Of a stretch of DNA of 64,000 nt, positions 34,830 through 46,401 are shown piece after piece. A program made the translations under genes and the position numbers. This stretch comes from Talaromyces rugulosus (lineage: Eukaryota > Ascomycota > Eurotiomycetes > Eurotiales > Trichocomaceae), in assembly GCF_013368755.1 (NCBI RefSeq), contig NC_049561.1, positions 7,192,001 to 7,256,000 on the forward strand, written 5' to 3'. Each line of letters begins with the position of its first letter. Within the stretch, counting starts at the first letter, position 1. The notes beneath the pieces are model-generated. The model searched no databases. It was not told the DNA's origin and worked only from the letters and a program-made list of their open reading frames with translations.

Positions 34830-35560
34830 CATGAACGGGTTACCGACTTCTCAGCAGGCTCTGAAGGTGGCTAGTCTCGGCAAGTTTATACTGGAGACCG
34901 GGCACTCGTTGCACTAGTTGGGCGCCGATGAGGTGCTGGTGCGGGTGGCTTGTGTTGCACTGAATCCCTATGACGCCAAATCAGTCGACATGTCGCCCAG
35001 CCCTGGCGCGACAGCTGGAGTTGACTTTGCCGGCGAGGTCGTTGCCCTGGGCGAGGGAGCTGACTCGTCCTCCTCCCGACTTGCCTTGGGAAAACGCGTG
35101 TGCGGTTGTGTGTTCGGCAACAACCCGGACCGGCGCGATAATGGCGCCTATGCTGAGTACGTCGCTGTGCCCGCGTCGCTGGTTCTCTGTATCCCGGACT
35201 CCATGACTTTTCCGGAGGCAGCGACGCTGCCATCTGGTATGGCCACCACGGGAGGGGCATTTTACAATGGCCTCAACGTGCCCACACAACTTCAACCGCC
35301 TCCAACAGCTGGGCGCGGCGGCGACCTTTGACTACCGCTCGCCCACCTGTGGTTCCGACCTGCACGACTACACCAACAACCAACTGGCCTTTGCCTTAGA
35401 CTGCATTAGCTCAACTGACTCGATGCAGATTTGCTATGAGGCTATTGGGAGTGCCGGTGGCCGATACGTGTCGCTGGACCCTTTCCCCTTGAACAAACAT
35501 ACTCGCCGAAGTATTCGACCAGACTGGCTGTTTATGTTCACGATGTTCGGACTGTGGTGT
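34830..35560 (+). pseudogene. Trans-acting enoyl reductase (LovC-like MDR) relic
   Basis: The ATG at 34830 starts MNGLPTSQQALKVASLGKF; a TAG at 34916 interrupts before LGADEVLVRVACVALNPYDA. GATAGVDFAGEVVALGEG, GCVFGNNPDRRDNGAYAEYV and FPEAATLPSGMATTG follow. Near 35290 the frame jumps to CPHNFNRLQQLGAAATFDY and LAFALDCISSTDSMQICYEAIG, so the segment with the nucleotide-binding GGxTATG loop has been deleted. The relic ends abruptly near 35560 at the 3' end of the MFS gene. In fungi such reductases work in trans with highly reducing polyketide synthases, so this marks a lost polyketide pathway. Confidence 0.75.
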
Positions 35561-35574
35561 TCCCAAAATCCCCG

Positions 35575-37179
35575 CTATACGTTGGTAGTCAGACCCCATT
35601 CTCCAATTCGCGCACGTAGTATGATCATCACCACGGTCGACACCGCATACGCTGCTCCGCTGAAGACAGCTGCATACACATAGTCGCCCCCGTTCCGGGC
35701 GATCGGGGCGCCGGCAATCGGGGGACTGGTCAAGGCACCCAGACCAGCCACTGCGAAGACGGTGCCCGTCCGATATCCCACCTCAGCGGGCGGGGACAAG
35801 GACATCGCAATCATGGGCCCCAGTCCAATAGTTGTACCCGAAGTAAAGCCAAAAAGGATGGTGAAGACGATGAGAGTGGCATTGCCGCGCGAGGGAAGCC
35901 ATGAACCGAGTACGACGATAAGGGATGCGATCATGGCGATGATCAAGACGTTAAATTGCCCGTATTTGCGTGCCCAGATTTGGGGGATGGTTCGGCCGAA
36001 CAAACTTAGATATCAACCCTGTTAAATTTCTGATTCATGAAGTAGAGATGTCTTGTTGTTTTCTTCTCTCCGCTTCTCTTACCTAACGCCATTTTGAATG
36101 GGAATGAGATTGTATCCCATCTGGACCGACATGCCATAGTGGATTGAGGATATCACCATGTAAACGTACGGAACAAACATGCCCCCTGCAAAAATTAATT
36201 CGCGAAATTAGTCAGAGAAAGGTGAGCGCAGGTGACGTACAATACGCGAAGAAGCTACCTATGCACATGAGCTGGAAGTTATATTCCCGTAACGGGTTCA
36301 GATAGTCACTAAGCTTGAACTTCTTTGGTGTGTGTGTGACATTTGACGAAATCAACGTCCAGGTGATGAGGAGCAGACCGAGGATTAGAAATGCGCAGGT
36401 ACGCATGGTCCAGGCAAATCCAATGTCGGATGGTAGGTGGTTCACCATGAATGGGGAAATGACACCACCCAAAGAGGAGCCGGCGATGGCCAATCCACCA
36501 GCCAGTGCGCGGCGATCGTGGAGGTAGGTCATCGGCTGCAAAATAATGCTTGTAAGTTTTCTGCCTGGTAAAGAATGGCAGCGACCAGGGGGGCTGGAGC
36601 AACACTTACGGCGGTCATGGATGGAGTGATGATTAACGACGCTCCAAACCCAGAACACACAGACTGACTCAAGATGAATTGATAGTATTTCGTTGACAGA
36701 CTGGTCATCATGAGGCCGAAGACGTGCAAAAAGCTGCCGATCATGATCGGAAGACGTGGTCCATAGCCATCATACAGTCGTCCAGCTACGGGTGACATCC
36801 CGATCATGAAGAAAACTACATTGGAGATGTCAGTTCACCTTATGGTCAAACACGCTACTCGTTGATACTGAAGGAGAAACATACATAGCACTTAGGATAT
36901 CCAGCCCACTTGGGAACTCGAATAATCCCGAAGTTGGTTCAGCTCATATTCGGCCTGGAAAACGGCAACACAGTTGACCCAACCAAAGGAAGCAAACATG
37001 CCCAGGACACCGCCAGCTAACGCCAACCAAGCTTTGGTACCCTGCTTCTTGGGGGCCGAGGTGACAGCCGGACTCGCATCTTCCGTGGTATCTGTTTCCG
37101 ACTCATCTCGATCAGAAGGCTGCGTACCATTCTCAAGGCTGGACTCGCTATAGGAAGATGGGTCGCGTGTCTTCGACAT
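35575..37179 (-). CDS. MFS transporter, monocarboxylate-transporter type, with one premature stop
   Basis: Exons 37179-36885, 36815-36610, 36535-36259, 36185-36083, 36004-35575 join in frame to 436 codons. A hydrophilic Ser/Glu-rich N-terminus precedes TM1 ([22 protein letters not shown]), and motifs typical of fungal MCT-like carriers follow ([63 protein letters not shown]). The only lesion is a TAA at 36894-36892, within the helix 2 region just before the first splice site, where CAA (Gln) would fit; no alternative splicing avoids it. It is convergent with the enoyl-reductase relic. The gene is either newly dead or carries a sequence error. Confidence 0.75.
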
Positions 37180-37600
37180 TTTCGTGAGTGGATTGGGATG
37201 TCTTCAAAATTGCCGAGTTGAGAACGAGGAGGATATTTTGTATAGGAATTTCTCCCACTGGCACAACTAACTCTGACGCTGACTGCGGGCCGAGTCCGTT
37301 CGGACTCTAGCGGACATGGAGATCTATAATCCTCCTATGCAACATTTCGGGCCATCGGACAAAACATAAACGGGACCACTTCTCCGTCTAATCCCAAGGC
37401 GAATCAGCTACAAAAGGACTGATTCGAGGTTGAAAGGGGTTAGTAGGGGCTGATTAGGTGGGTGGAGCCCGAGTTCGAGCGGTGTTCGTCGAATGCCGCT
37501 TCCGATCCCTGTCCCTCTTCATGTTCCCGTTCCTCTTCCTGCTCCTGTTCTGTCTTCCTCTTCCACTCAGCTAAAATCACTAAGCAGATGATCGGCCAAT
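37180..37600. other. Divergent promoter region
   Basis: About 420 bp separates the MFS gene from the divergent Zn2Cys6 regulator; it likely serves both. An antisense ORF through this region is a shadow. Confidence 0.5.
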
Positions 37601-39592
37601 ATGGAATCCACCGTGCGCGCGCCTCTGCCTTATGGAAATGCCTGTGGCACCTGTGCTCGTGCCAAGTGTCGTTGCGTCCCCCGGAGCGGTGGTGGCGGCC
37701 GTTGTGAGAGGTGAGCGGACTCACTCGGTGTGGAGGAAGACTATCCATGCAGTGAGGTGGGAACTCATTGGGGGGATGTATTCTAATCTGATATTGTTCA
37801 CAGATGTCATCGTTTGAACAAAGAATGCCGCGTTCCTCCGGGACGTCGCAAGACCCAGCCCCAAACCATGTCCAGGTCGGTTCAGCTGGAACGGAAACTG
37901 GATGGCTTGATGTCGCTACTGGCCTCGTCCGGCGGTCGGACGGATCTGCCAACGCCGGTTCGGGGGCAGACTGCGCCACAGGGGATGGGGCAAACTGAAG
38001 TCGAATCAGAAAGAGAAGATGAAGAAACATTAGCAAGTGAGGAAGAGTCTCTCCATACTTTTCGAACTCAACGGCTGCAGTTCCTCCCCTTGATCCACAT
38101 ACCAGCCACAACAACCGCTCGTGATCTGAAACGACAGTCTCCTTTTCTGTGGCGTTGTATTTCAGCTGTGGAAAGTAAGCGTACAGCACGTCAAACAGCC
38201 TTGTGTGTAAGGATCCGGGAGTTGGCGGGGAAGCGGCTGCTGGTTGACTGCGATAAGTCCCTGGATCTATTGCAGGGAGTGTTGGTCTATCTTGCATGGT
38301 ATGTTGTGCTCACCTCTCATGGTGGTTGAATGACATGGGGTTTGCTGAAGTTCTCTCTCTTCCTCGCTGATTATCCACCAGGGTCACGTTGCACAGCCAG
38401 CCGCAAAAATCATCGCTCTGTATTTATTCCCAAATGGCGATCGGGCTGGTCGTCGAGCTGGGTCTCAACAAGCCCGCGCCTCCGGATCTTAGCATGACAG
38501 TCTCGAACTCCAATGCCGTCGGCCATATGCCGGGTTTGAAAGCATCGATTTCAACTCTGCGCACGATGAATGAACGCCGAGCAGTATTGAGCTGCTTTGT
38601 GCTGACGTCGATGTAATAGTCCATACCTAGCAAAGAGATTGAGCATCGAATTGACAGGTCCAGTATAGAATCGCGCAGTTCCTAGGTCGAATGGATCCAC
38701 TACGATGGACCCCGCATATGAAGGAATGTCTTGATGTCTTAGCGCACAGTGAAGAATCGTCTGGTGATGGGGTGCTAGTCCAGTTCACGCGCACCCGACT
38801 TCTCGCGGACCAGATTCTTCAAGGCCCCTGGAGTGAGGGCCTGTATGGCGTCAATACAGCGCAAACCCTAGCCGCCTTCCATCTCAAGGTACTCCAGTCA
38901 CGGTTGGAGACGATTAAAGCTGAGATCCCCATTCAACTTGCTGACAACAGTATGCAGATCCCTGGCAATTGAAGATATTTTGTTTACAGCTACTTACTTA
39001 ACCGGTCTTAGAGCCCATTCTCTTTCATTTTTACGATACTGAGCTTAGTCTTTATGAGGCCGCCCTGGTTAAGCCCCTTTCAGACGAAGAATTTAGCCCC
39101 CAGCGACTTGATCACCTTTACACCTGTCTTCGCGTGGTGAAACAGTTTTTTGATCTATTTTTCACAATCCCTCTAGCTGGATACACGTCCCTAGCGCTCC
39201 CTTATCTTACACAGGTGTCGCACGGCTTGGTGACCCTCTTCCGCCTATCGACCTTGGACTACCCGGGATGGGATAAGAGCGCGGTGAAAGGCACGGCGGA
39301 CATACTTGTCATTTCAGAGCAGATTGCCACGCGCATGGGCAAGGTGGCGGATGCGGTTGGGATGCGCAGTGAGGGGGCGTATTGCGATCCGTTCAGTAAA
39401 TTGGGCATGATGATGCAGAAGCTTCGGCGTGAGTGGGCAGTACGATTACCAGAGTGCCCGCAGGTGGTAGCCGACCAAAGCTCAGGCGAGCCATCATTGT
39501 CGAGCATAGAGATGGGTGATCTGGATAGCTTTATGGACTGGCCAGAGATGGCGTGGTTGATGGAAGGGGTTGGGACCAGAGGGTTCATATAA
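37601..39592 (+). CDS. Zn2Cys6 transcription factor
   Basis: Exons 37601-37710, 37804-38298, 38382-38612, 38669-38949, 39012-39592 encode 565 residues in frame. The binuclear cluster CGTCARAKCRC..RCERCHRLNKEC is assembled across intron 1. A basic segment, an Arg/Leu-type coiled coil (SVQLERKLDGLMSLL) and an acidic stretch follow. The regulatory domain shows WRCISAVESKRTARQTAL, LVYLAW/VTLH, IYSQMAIGLVVELGLN and FLGRMDPLRWTPHMKECL. It resembles regulators of fungal metabolite and efflux clusters. Splice sites are canonical and there are no lesions. It lies between two MFS genes, so it probably controls one or both; a role in the RiPP locus is possible but unsupported. Confidence 0.87.
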
Positions 39593-40621
39593 TGCCGGTC
39601 GATGTTTAGTAGATCGTTACTCATATCTGCTCCAATGGATATCAAATCATATCTGTGCAACATTTCAAAAGGTTTATTTAAAACATTGAATGTTGCCTGG
39701 ATCTTGGATATGGATCCTCTAATGTTTCAATGTTAGATATCTATGTCGAATTGATATTGAAGACGCAGACCTCGGGGTACATGTATCCATGGATATCCAT
39801 AAAATATAAAGATGCCCGTACTATATAGCATATATAAATGTCTTGCTTCAAATTTTGTTGAACAGAATTTGTATATCTACTTCTTTTAATATCTTCTTCT
39901 CTACCAGTCGCGTTTGATTAAGAATTCAGATATAGATAGATACATATATATGTATAACCTTAGGAAGCATTTAAGTAATTAACATATAAATCAGCACGAA
40001 AATATTATATCCATTTATCAGTTAGATGAAGTTTAAACTGTTCAAATGTTCAATGTTGTATATATAACCTTAAAAAACTTCAAGTTCAATTAATTTTTGA
40101 TATTCTTACACATGTAAATGTATAGAGATCCGAACATATGATATCTATATCGTATATATATTAATGAAGATCGATAAAACCAGTATATATCATAAGAATA
40201 TAATCAACATTTGAACTTTTTTTCTAATGATGATTAATTTTGATATGAAAATTAATCTAAGAATATAAAGAAATGCAATATACTTCTATTCTCTAGGGTT
40301 GCTGATTGCTGATTATAGTACAGACCCCAGCTCTATACATTCAAGTTTAAAGAAATCCATTGACATTAAATGAAATCAAATACCATTCCTTGTCCAACCG
40401 GTGAGTTGCCACAGGAGGCACGGCGTTCAACCGGGAATGGAACGGGAAGAGCGGCGTTCGGGGACGGCAGCACCCAACACCATGTTCCCCTTCCCATACT
40501 TAAACAATTCAAACTCTAACTTCGGTCTACAGCATTCAATGCAATACCAATTGAAATATAACGGCGGTTTAGCATAAACTTGGATTGAAAACGGCCATCC
40601 AAGCTCCACCACACCGCCAGC
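39593..40621. other. AT-rich intergenic region
   Basis: No gene is seen. Low G+C, with repeated GTATATAT/ATATC motifs. It includes the promoter of the downstream MFS gene from about 40300. Confidence 0.5.
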
Positions 40622-42615
40622 ATGAGCGAAGACAGCCAGCCACATCTTCTGAAATCCGAACCCAGCCCGTGGGACCACGATCCGAATGCAGAGAACTCCA
40701 ATCAAAGCGACGAGTACGTGCCAGAATGGGTGGAGGGAACAGCACTGGTGATGGTTATTGCAGGCATCACGCTTGTCGTGTTTTTGATGCTGTTGGATAT
40801 GTCGATTATTTCGACCGTATGACCATCATTCCAAGACTAGGAGATGAAATTTTGGACTGATGTGGACAGGCCATTCCAAAAATTACCAATCAATTTAACT
40901 CGCTCGATGATGTTGCATGGTATGGGAGCGCGTATACAATCTCCAGGTATGGTGGAATGCAATGCAATCTAGAGAAATGCAGAATGAAAATGGCTCACGA
41001 CCGCTATCACTCACTCTCTAGTGCCGCTCTCCAGCCGCTGACCGGGAAATTCTACACCTACTTTTCATCGAAGTGGATATTCCTCTCCTTTTTCAGTATA
41101 TTCGAACTGGGCTCCTTGATTTGTGGGATGGCCAACTCTTCGAAAATGCTCATCGTGGGCCGCGCGATCGCAGGAATGGGGTCATCGGGCATGATGAACG
41201 GGGCATTGAATATCCTGGCCGGTGCAGTGCCGATTAAGGAGAGACCGGGGATGATTGGGATCATCATGGGCGGTAAGGTGCTCGCCAAAAATTGATTTTT
41301 CCATAACGCTGAAACACTTCTCGCAGTTGGCCAACTGGGCTTAGTTGGAGGGCCACTGGTTGGTGGAGCTTTTACGAGTTACTCGACTTGGCGATGGTGT
41401 AAGTGTTCGCAACCTATAATGATATTATCTCGTCAAAGAAGCACTACTGACCCCCTTTTAGGCTTCTATATGAACCTCCCCATCGGGGCATTGGTTGGTG
41501 CCCTGCTCATCTTCACACGCGTCCCAGAGCAAAAGCCAAAACAACCCGCCCGCGAGATCCTACGCTCGGCCTTCCTGCAGAAATTCGACTTAATTGGGTT
41601 TGTGCTATTCGCGCCGGCCTCGATCATGCTTCTTCTGGCGCTCCAGTATGGTGGTAATGGCTATTCGTGGAACAGTGCGACAGTCATTGGCCTGTTCTGC
41701 GGGTCAGTCGCGACTTTTGTGGTCTTTGTCTTGTGGGAACGGCAACTGGGCGTTGAGGCAATGATTCCGGGTCATTTAGTCTGCAATAAGATTGTCTTAT
41801 CCAGCAGTCTACTATCGATGATGATCTTTGGATTTACGATGGCTCTCTCATACTACTTGCCCATCTACTTCCAGTCCGTTCGGGACAAGACCGCCATTGT
41901 AAGCGGCGTCGACTTGTTGCCAAACATCCTATGCCAGTTGGTCATGGCCGTGGTATCCGGGGTGCTGAGTGAGTGTCTCCCATTTTCTCTTATCCTCCTT
42001 GAGTAAGCTAATCAGTATCAATAGCCTCAAAGCTAGGTTACTATCTTCCATGGGGAGTTCTCGGAGCTATTCTAGATGCCGTGGGAAACGGGCTGCTCTC
42101 CACCTTGTCACCCACTACCTCGGTGCCCAGGTGGGCCGGCTACGAATCACTGGTAGGGTTTGGTCGAGGTGCCATCTCTCAAGTAGTGAGTTTTACATTC
42201 TTTGTCTTCCTCCTTCGATATACTAATACCTATCCAGCCCATGGTTGCCATCCAAAACGCGGTCAAGGGCGATGATATCTCCACTGCCATGGCCATGATG
42301 ACCTGTGCCCAAACCTTTGGCGGTGCCATCTTCCTGTCCGTAGCGGAAGTTATATTCGCCCAGGGCATTAGGGCGAAGATCCCCAAGTATGCCCCCTCTG
42401 TGAATGTCGAAGCAGTCATTGCGGCCGGGGCAACCGGATTTCGCCAAGTTGTGTCGGCGCAAGACCTGCCGGCAGTCTTGGTGGCGTACTCGAAGAGTAT
42501 AGGCCATGTTTTCTATTTGAATGCCGCACTATCCTGTGCGCAGTTTGTTTTCGCATGGGGAGTTGGATGGAAGAGTGTGAGGAAGGGGAAGGAAGAGATG
42601 GCACACCAGGTGTGA
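40622..42615 (+). CDS. DHA2-type (14-TM) MFS drug/toxin exporter
   Basis: Seven exons: 40622-40816, 40870-40946, 41022-41272, 41327-41398, 41462-41968, 42025-42182, 42238-42615, giving 545 residues in frame. Key motifs: [14 protein letters not shown] (motif D1), [38 protein letters not shown], and the antiporter motif C ([18 protein letters not shown]) assembled over two introns; then [12 protein letters not shown]. All introns are canonical. Members export mycotoxins and drugs by proton exchange. No lesions are seen. A repeat begins on the base after the stop codon, so the native 3' end may have been replaced. Confidence 0.9.
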
Positions 42616-43280
42616 TGTGACGGCTGGGGCTGAGGCTGAGGCTATCCCCAAGGGTAGGAGCTGCCTTAGAGCCGGGTGGGAGCCTCAGGCACAAAAAGGC
42701 CTCAGGTAGGAAAGGTATCAATCGTAACCCATGATGCCAGATCTAGGAATAGTCTCATCCTAGGACTATAAGGGGTTAAGCTGGTTACCTAAATATATAA
42801 GGTAAAACCTTCCTGTAGGTCCTAGTAGTTAGATTTCTTCTCTATGCTTGTTGTTTTAGAGAACTATATCTCTAGATAGAAATCAACATTTTTGGAAAAG
42901 GCACGTCATATGTGAGCTTATTTTAGGTTACATTATATATTACAATTTCTCTCCTCTTAAAATATACAATCTAGATGACATACTAAATACATATAATTAA
43001 ATATATAGATAGCCTGTGACGGCTGAACCTGAGGCTATCCCCAAGGGTAGGAGCGGCCTCGTGGCCGGATGGGAGGCCTCAGGCAGGAAGGGCATCAACC
43101 CTAATCCACAGTGCCAGATCTGGGAATAGCCTCACCCTAGAACCATAAGAGATCAAGCTAATTACCTAAACATATAAAATAAAACTTTCCTATAAATCCT
43201 AGTAGTTAGATTCTTTTTCTATATTTATTATTTTAGAAAATTATACTTTTAGATAAAAATTAATATCTTTAGAAAAAATA
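42616..43280. repeat. Pair of direct repeats of about 270-290 bp, LTR-like
   Basis: Copy 1 (42616 to about 42905) and copy 2 (43015 to about 43280) both begin TGTGACGGCTG and share GAGGCTATCCCCAAGGGTAG, GTAGTTAGATT and a final AAATYAAYATYTTTrGAAAA. Copy 2 is much richer in A/T through C-to-T type changes. They may be LTRs of a small collapsed element or two solo LTRs. No internal coding region exists in the 109 bp between them. Confidence 0.75.
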
Positions 43281-44069
43281 TATTATATTATAATAAGTAT
43301 TACTATATTTTATCTTTATCTTTCTTATAACTAGTATAGCTAATACTTAGCTATAGTTAGTACTTTAGTTAAAGATAGACTTTTCTTTATCTTAATCTCT
43401 TTATATTTAGTATAGTCTATACAGCTACAATAAATATTTTATTAATATTTTAATCTTAAATCTTTATTTATCTGTGAGGCCGTGAGACCTTCAGGACGCA
43501 CCAGATGCCGCTGTCAATCGGTTCAACAACTCGTCACCAAGATATGAATCGGGGTGGGTATTCTGCTAACAGAAGGCAAGATAAGAAGGTTGTATAAGGC
43601 AATCTGTTACGGGCTAGGTCCCGTCTTACTGGCCTAATGTAGGTCCAGGAATTGAGTAGATTCAAACATGAGAAAGAGAAGGAAAAGGTTTACAGGGGTT
43701 TGTATTGTCGATACAGGTGAGTATAGATCCTAGAGATATCCTAGTAAATCTAGTATAGTATTAAAGGGTTCTTCTATGGTAGATTAGATATAGATCAGGT
43801 GTGGTTATTTTATAAGAGTAAAGCCTAAGTATCTTAAAAGCTAGGATCCTAATATTATTCCCCTTCTTTAGCAGAGGTGTTATAGTGTTAAAGCTAGTGA
43901 TTAAATGCTTTAGTGTCTTCTATAGACCAGGTAGATTCCTATATAAGTCATATATATCTAGTCTAATAGATAAGATATTATTTTATATATCTATAGTCCT
44001 AATATATAATCTATTTGTTAAGTATACTATTAATTAGATACTCTTTATTACCTTCTACTAGGTATATTA
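43281..44069. other. Repeat-rich AT region with an LTR end
   Basis: At about 43471-43509 the sequence TGTGAGGCCGTGAGACCTTC onward matches the start of the 211-bp gypsy LTR in the opposite orientation, then diverges. Near 43605 another possible LTR-like start (TGTTACGGGCTAGG) follows. No gene is seen. Confidence 0.5.
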
Positions 44070-44280
44070 TGTGAGGATATTATATAGAGAGCAGGCAAGA
44101 GTTGGATTTGATAGTAAAGCTATGGTTCGCTAGGTAGTCAAACTGATTGCTGACCTTTAGCAACCCCTATGCAAAGGTCAGTATATATATACCACTTCAT
44201 TAATGGCTTAGCAACCCTCTGTAAGGCTAATATAATAAGGTACGGTATCTAATACATCCCAAAGATCTCACAGCCTCACA
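44070..44280 (-). repeat. 211-bp gypsy LTR (third copy)
   Basis: It runs TGTGAGGATATTATATAG to CAGCCTCACA on the plus strand and aligns end to end with the LTRs at 55198 and 62152. A polypurine tract (minus strand; CCCCCCCTTTTCTT on plus) abuts its right edge, so it is a 3' LTR of a minus-strand element. Confidence 0.88.
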
Positions 44281-45804
44281 TTACCCCCCCTTTTCTTAGA
44301 AGCTGCGCCAATGTTCTTTATATAGATTCTTATAGAAGATATAAATAAGCTCAGACACCATTGTTATAGGGACTAGCATATATAGTGTATAGACCTATCT
44401 ACGCGTGTTATTAATATATCATTTGTGGGTTAGGCTATTATTTGTTTCTTCTTTCTTATTACTAAATAGTTTATTGTGCTGCTACTGACTCTATGCTTAT
44501 CCCTCCTGCTCTTTTATTTATTTATACTGTCTGAATGTAAGTGATATATCTTCTACTGGTTATTTTATATTAATTACAATATTTATTTGAACATTTACTC
44601 AGTTCATTATTTATTAATAGTTTGTAGAATAGCTTTAAAAAAAAAGACCCCTTATTACTTTCTAGCTATTTTACTAATTATCTCATCCTCTAGCAAGGAT
44701 ATCTCTGTATTAAGCTGTATCTGGCCAATACATACTACTAGTAATATAGCTACTAATACACTACAGTCTATAGTATAGAAGAAATCATTAAAAAAGTCAT
44801 TCTTAAAGAAAGACAAGTCCACCACTATTCTTCTCTCTATAAAGAAGCATATATACTCCCCCTTCCCTACCAATACCAATAGGGATAACGTCGAGGACAA
44901 AAACAACGACAATGATAAAGACGACGAAGCTGATACTGTGCTATCTAACACGCCGACCTTCTTACTCTGTTGTAGATCTCATACACGTCTCCTAGAGACA
45001 CATTTCCTGCTTTGCCAGCGATGCCTGCGGTTGTTAGGCTGTGATCTTGATCTAGAGTACCCTAGCCATGGTGACGAACCCTGTCCCCAGTATAAAGGGT
45101 TAAAAAAGTCTATAGTTAAGTGCTATTTAGTGAGTTTCTCTTTCGCCTATGTATTTCCGCAGGTATTAATATTTGTTAGGTTTTTACAGAATAGCTTGAT
45201 CAGACTACCACAACTATAGAACTAATAGTAATCTATACTACTGGTTAAAAGAATACCGTCAAGGTATTAGATATAGTAATGTGTTATTGGTCTGATCCTT
45301 ATTCGGCTAAGCCCTTAACTAGTATAGGTAGTTCTGCTTTTGCTATGGCGATATAGGGTGATTTGCCTATTATTATAATAGTAGATCTCTCAGCTATTGT
45401 CCAGCAGTCTATAAGCTGATACTCTGCCCTCTTCAGCAGTCCTATATTGGGTGTTACTGCCCTGTATGGGCTGACTATGTTGCCCTATATGTAGCGCAGG
45501 TTATCTGCCCCTGGTTATAGGGAACCCTTTGGTGGTTATAGTGCCAGGTTTAATCCTGAACTCGCATATCTGCTGGCTGGGGTGCACAAGACAACTTATG
45601 CTTTTGGTGACTATCTCTATTATTGGGGATATGTCTGAAAAATTCCTTCTTATGTGGCGATACCGCGGCTTTTAGGCCTGAATTGAAATGTGTTTGCTTG
45701 CCCTTCGGGGCTTTTTATGAATATCCTAGTGTTCTGGTGCGGTGCCCTGTGGGGCTTATGTTTAGATACCCCTGGGTGGTTCGGGTTTGTTTTGTTCTTT
45801 GTCT
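44281..45804 (-). mobile_element. Truncated copy of the gypsy element's 3' internal region
   Basis: This is colinear with 55409-56930 of the complete element, including the Asp-rich encoded strip near 44880-44940 and the GGTTATAGGGAACCCTTTG block. It stops abruptly near 45804 at the start of the helicase repeat unit. Transition-type differences and stops mark RIP-like decay. Confidence 0.8.
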
Positions 45805-46401
45805 ATCATCAATGGAAAAGCAACTGACTAGTCTGTTGATTTTATTTTATTAATAAACATTAGCGTTATACTAGGCAAAAGAGAGTTGGTTAGTTTTTTT
45901 AATTTAACTGACTCTCCACACCTGTATTTATATTAAGGTAGAAGCTTAAATTTAGACTAGGGATATATGACGCTGTTATTAATATATAGTATTAGTTTAA
46001 GTATATTTAATTAATTAGCTATGTTATTATAAGTTATTAAAAATTATTAAGGTTATATTTTAAGATAATTAAGATATAGAAATGTTATATCTAATTAAAA
46101 CTATAATTATTACCTAAAATAGAAAAGTGATAAAAATTTAAGGTTATTTTAGTGTAATTTTAGAGTTATTTTTATATCCTAGTTAGGGGGACTACTATCC
46201 ATTATTTAATATATTTATAGAAACATAGCAATGCTAAATATTACACAGATATTATAATATAAGCCTAAATACTAGGTTATGATTTGTTGTTTATGTTATT
46301 AGATAGTATTAGATAGTCAATTGGACAAACATTTACATCAACCCACATATTAGACTGAGCGCCATAGCTGATATATATCATCATTCTGTGAATATTATAA
46401 C
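45805..46401 (+). repeat. Start of helicase repeat unit 1, up to the hAT insertion
   Basis: It aligns with 63119-63717, beginning ATCATCAATGGAAAAGCAAC in both. It is non-coding and AT-rich. The last eight bases (46394-46401, ATTATAAC) are the left target-site duplicate of the hAT element. Confidence 0.85.

Noticed and set aside
37440..38297. 285-codon minus-strand ORF
   Set aside because: It is antisense to the spliced Zn2Cys6 gene, whose zinc cluster and regulatory domain are clear on the plus strand.
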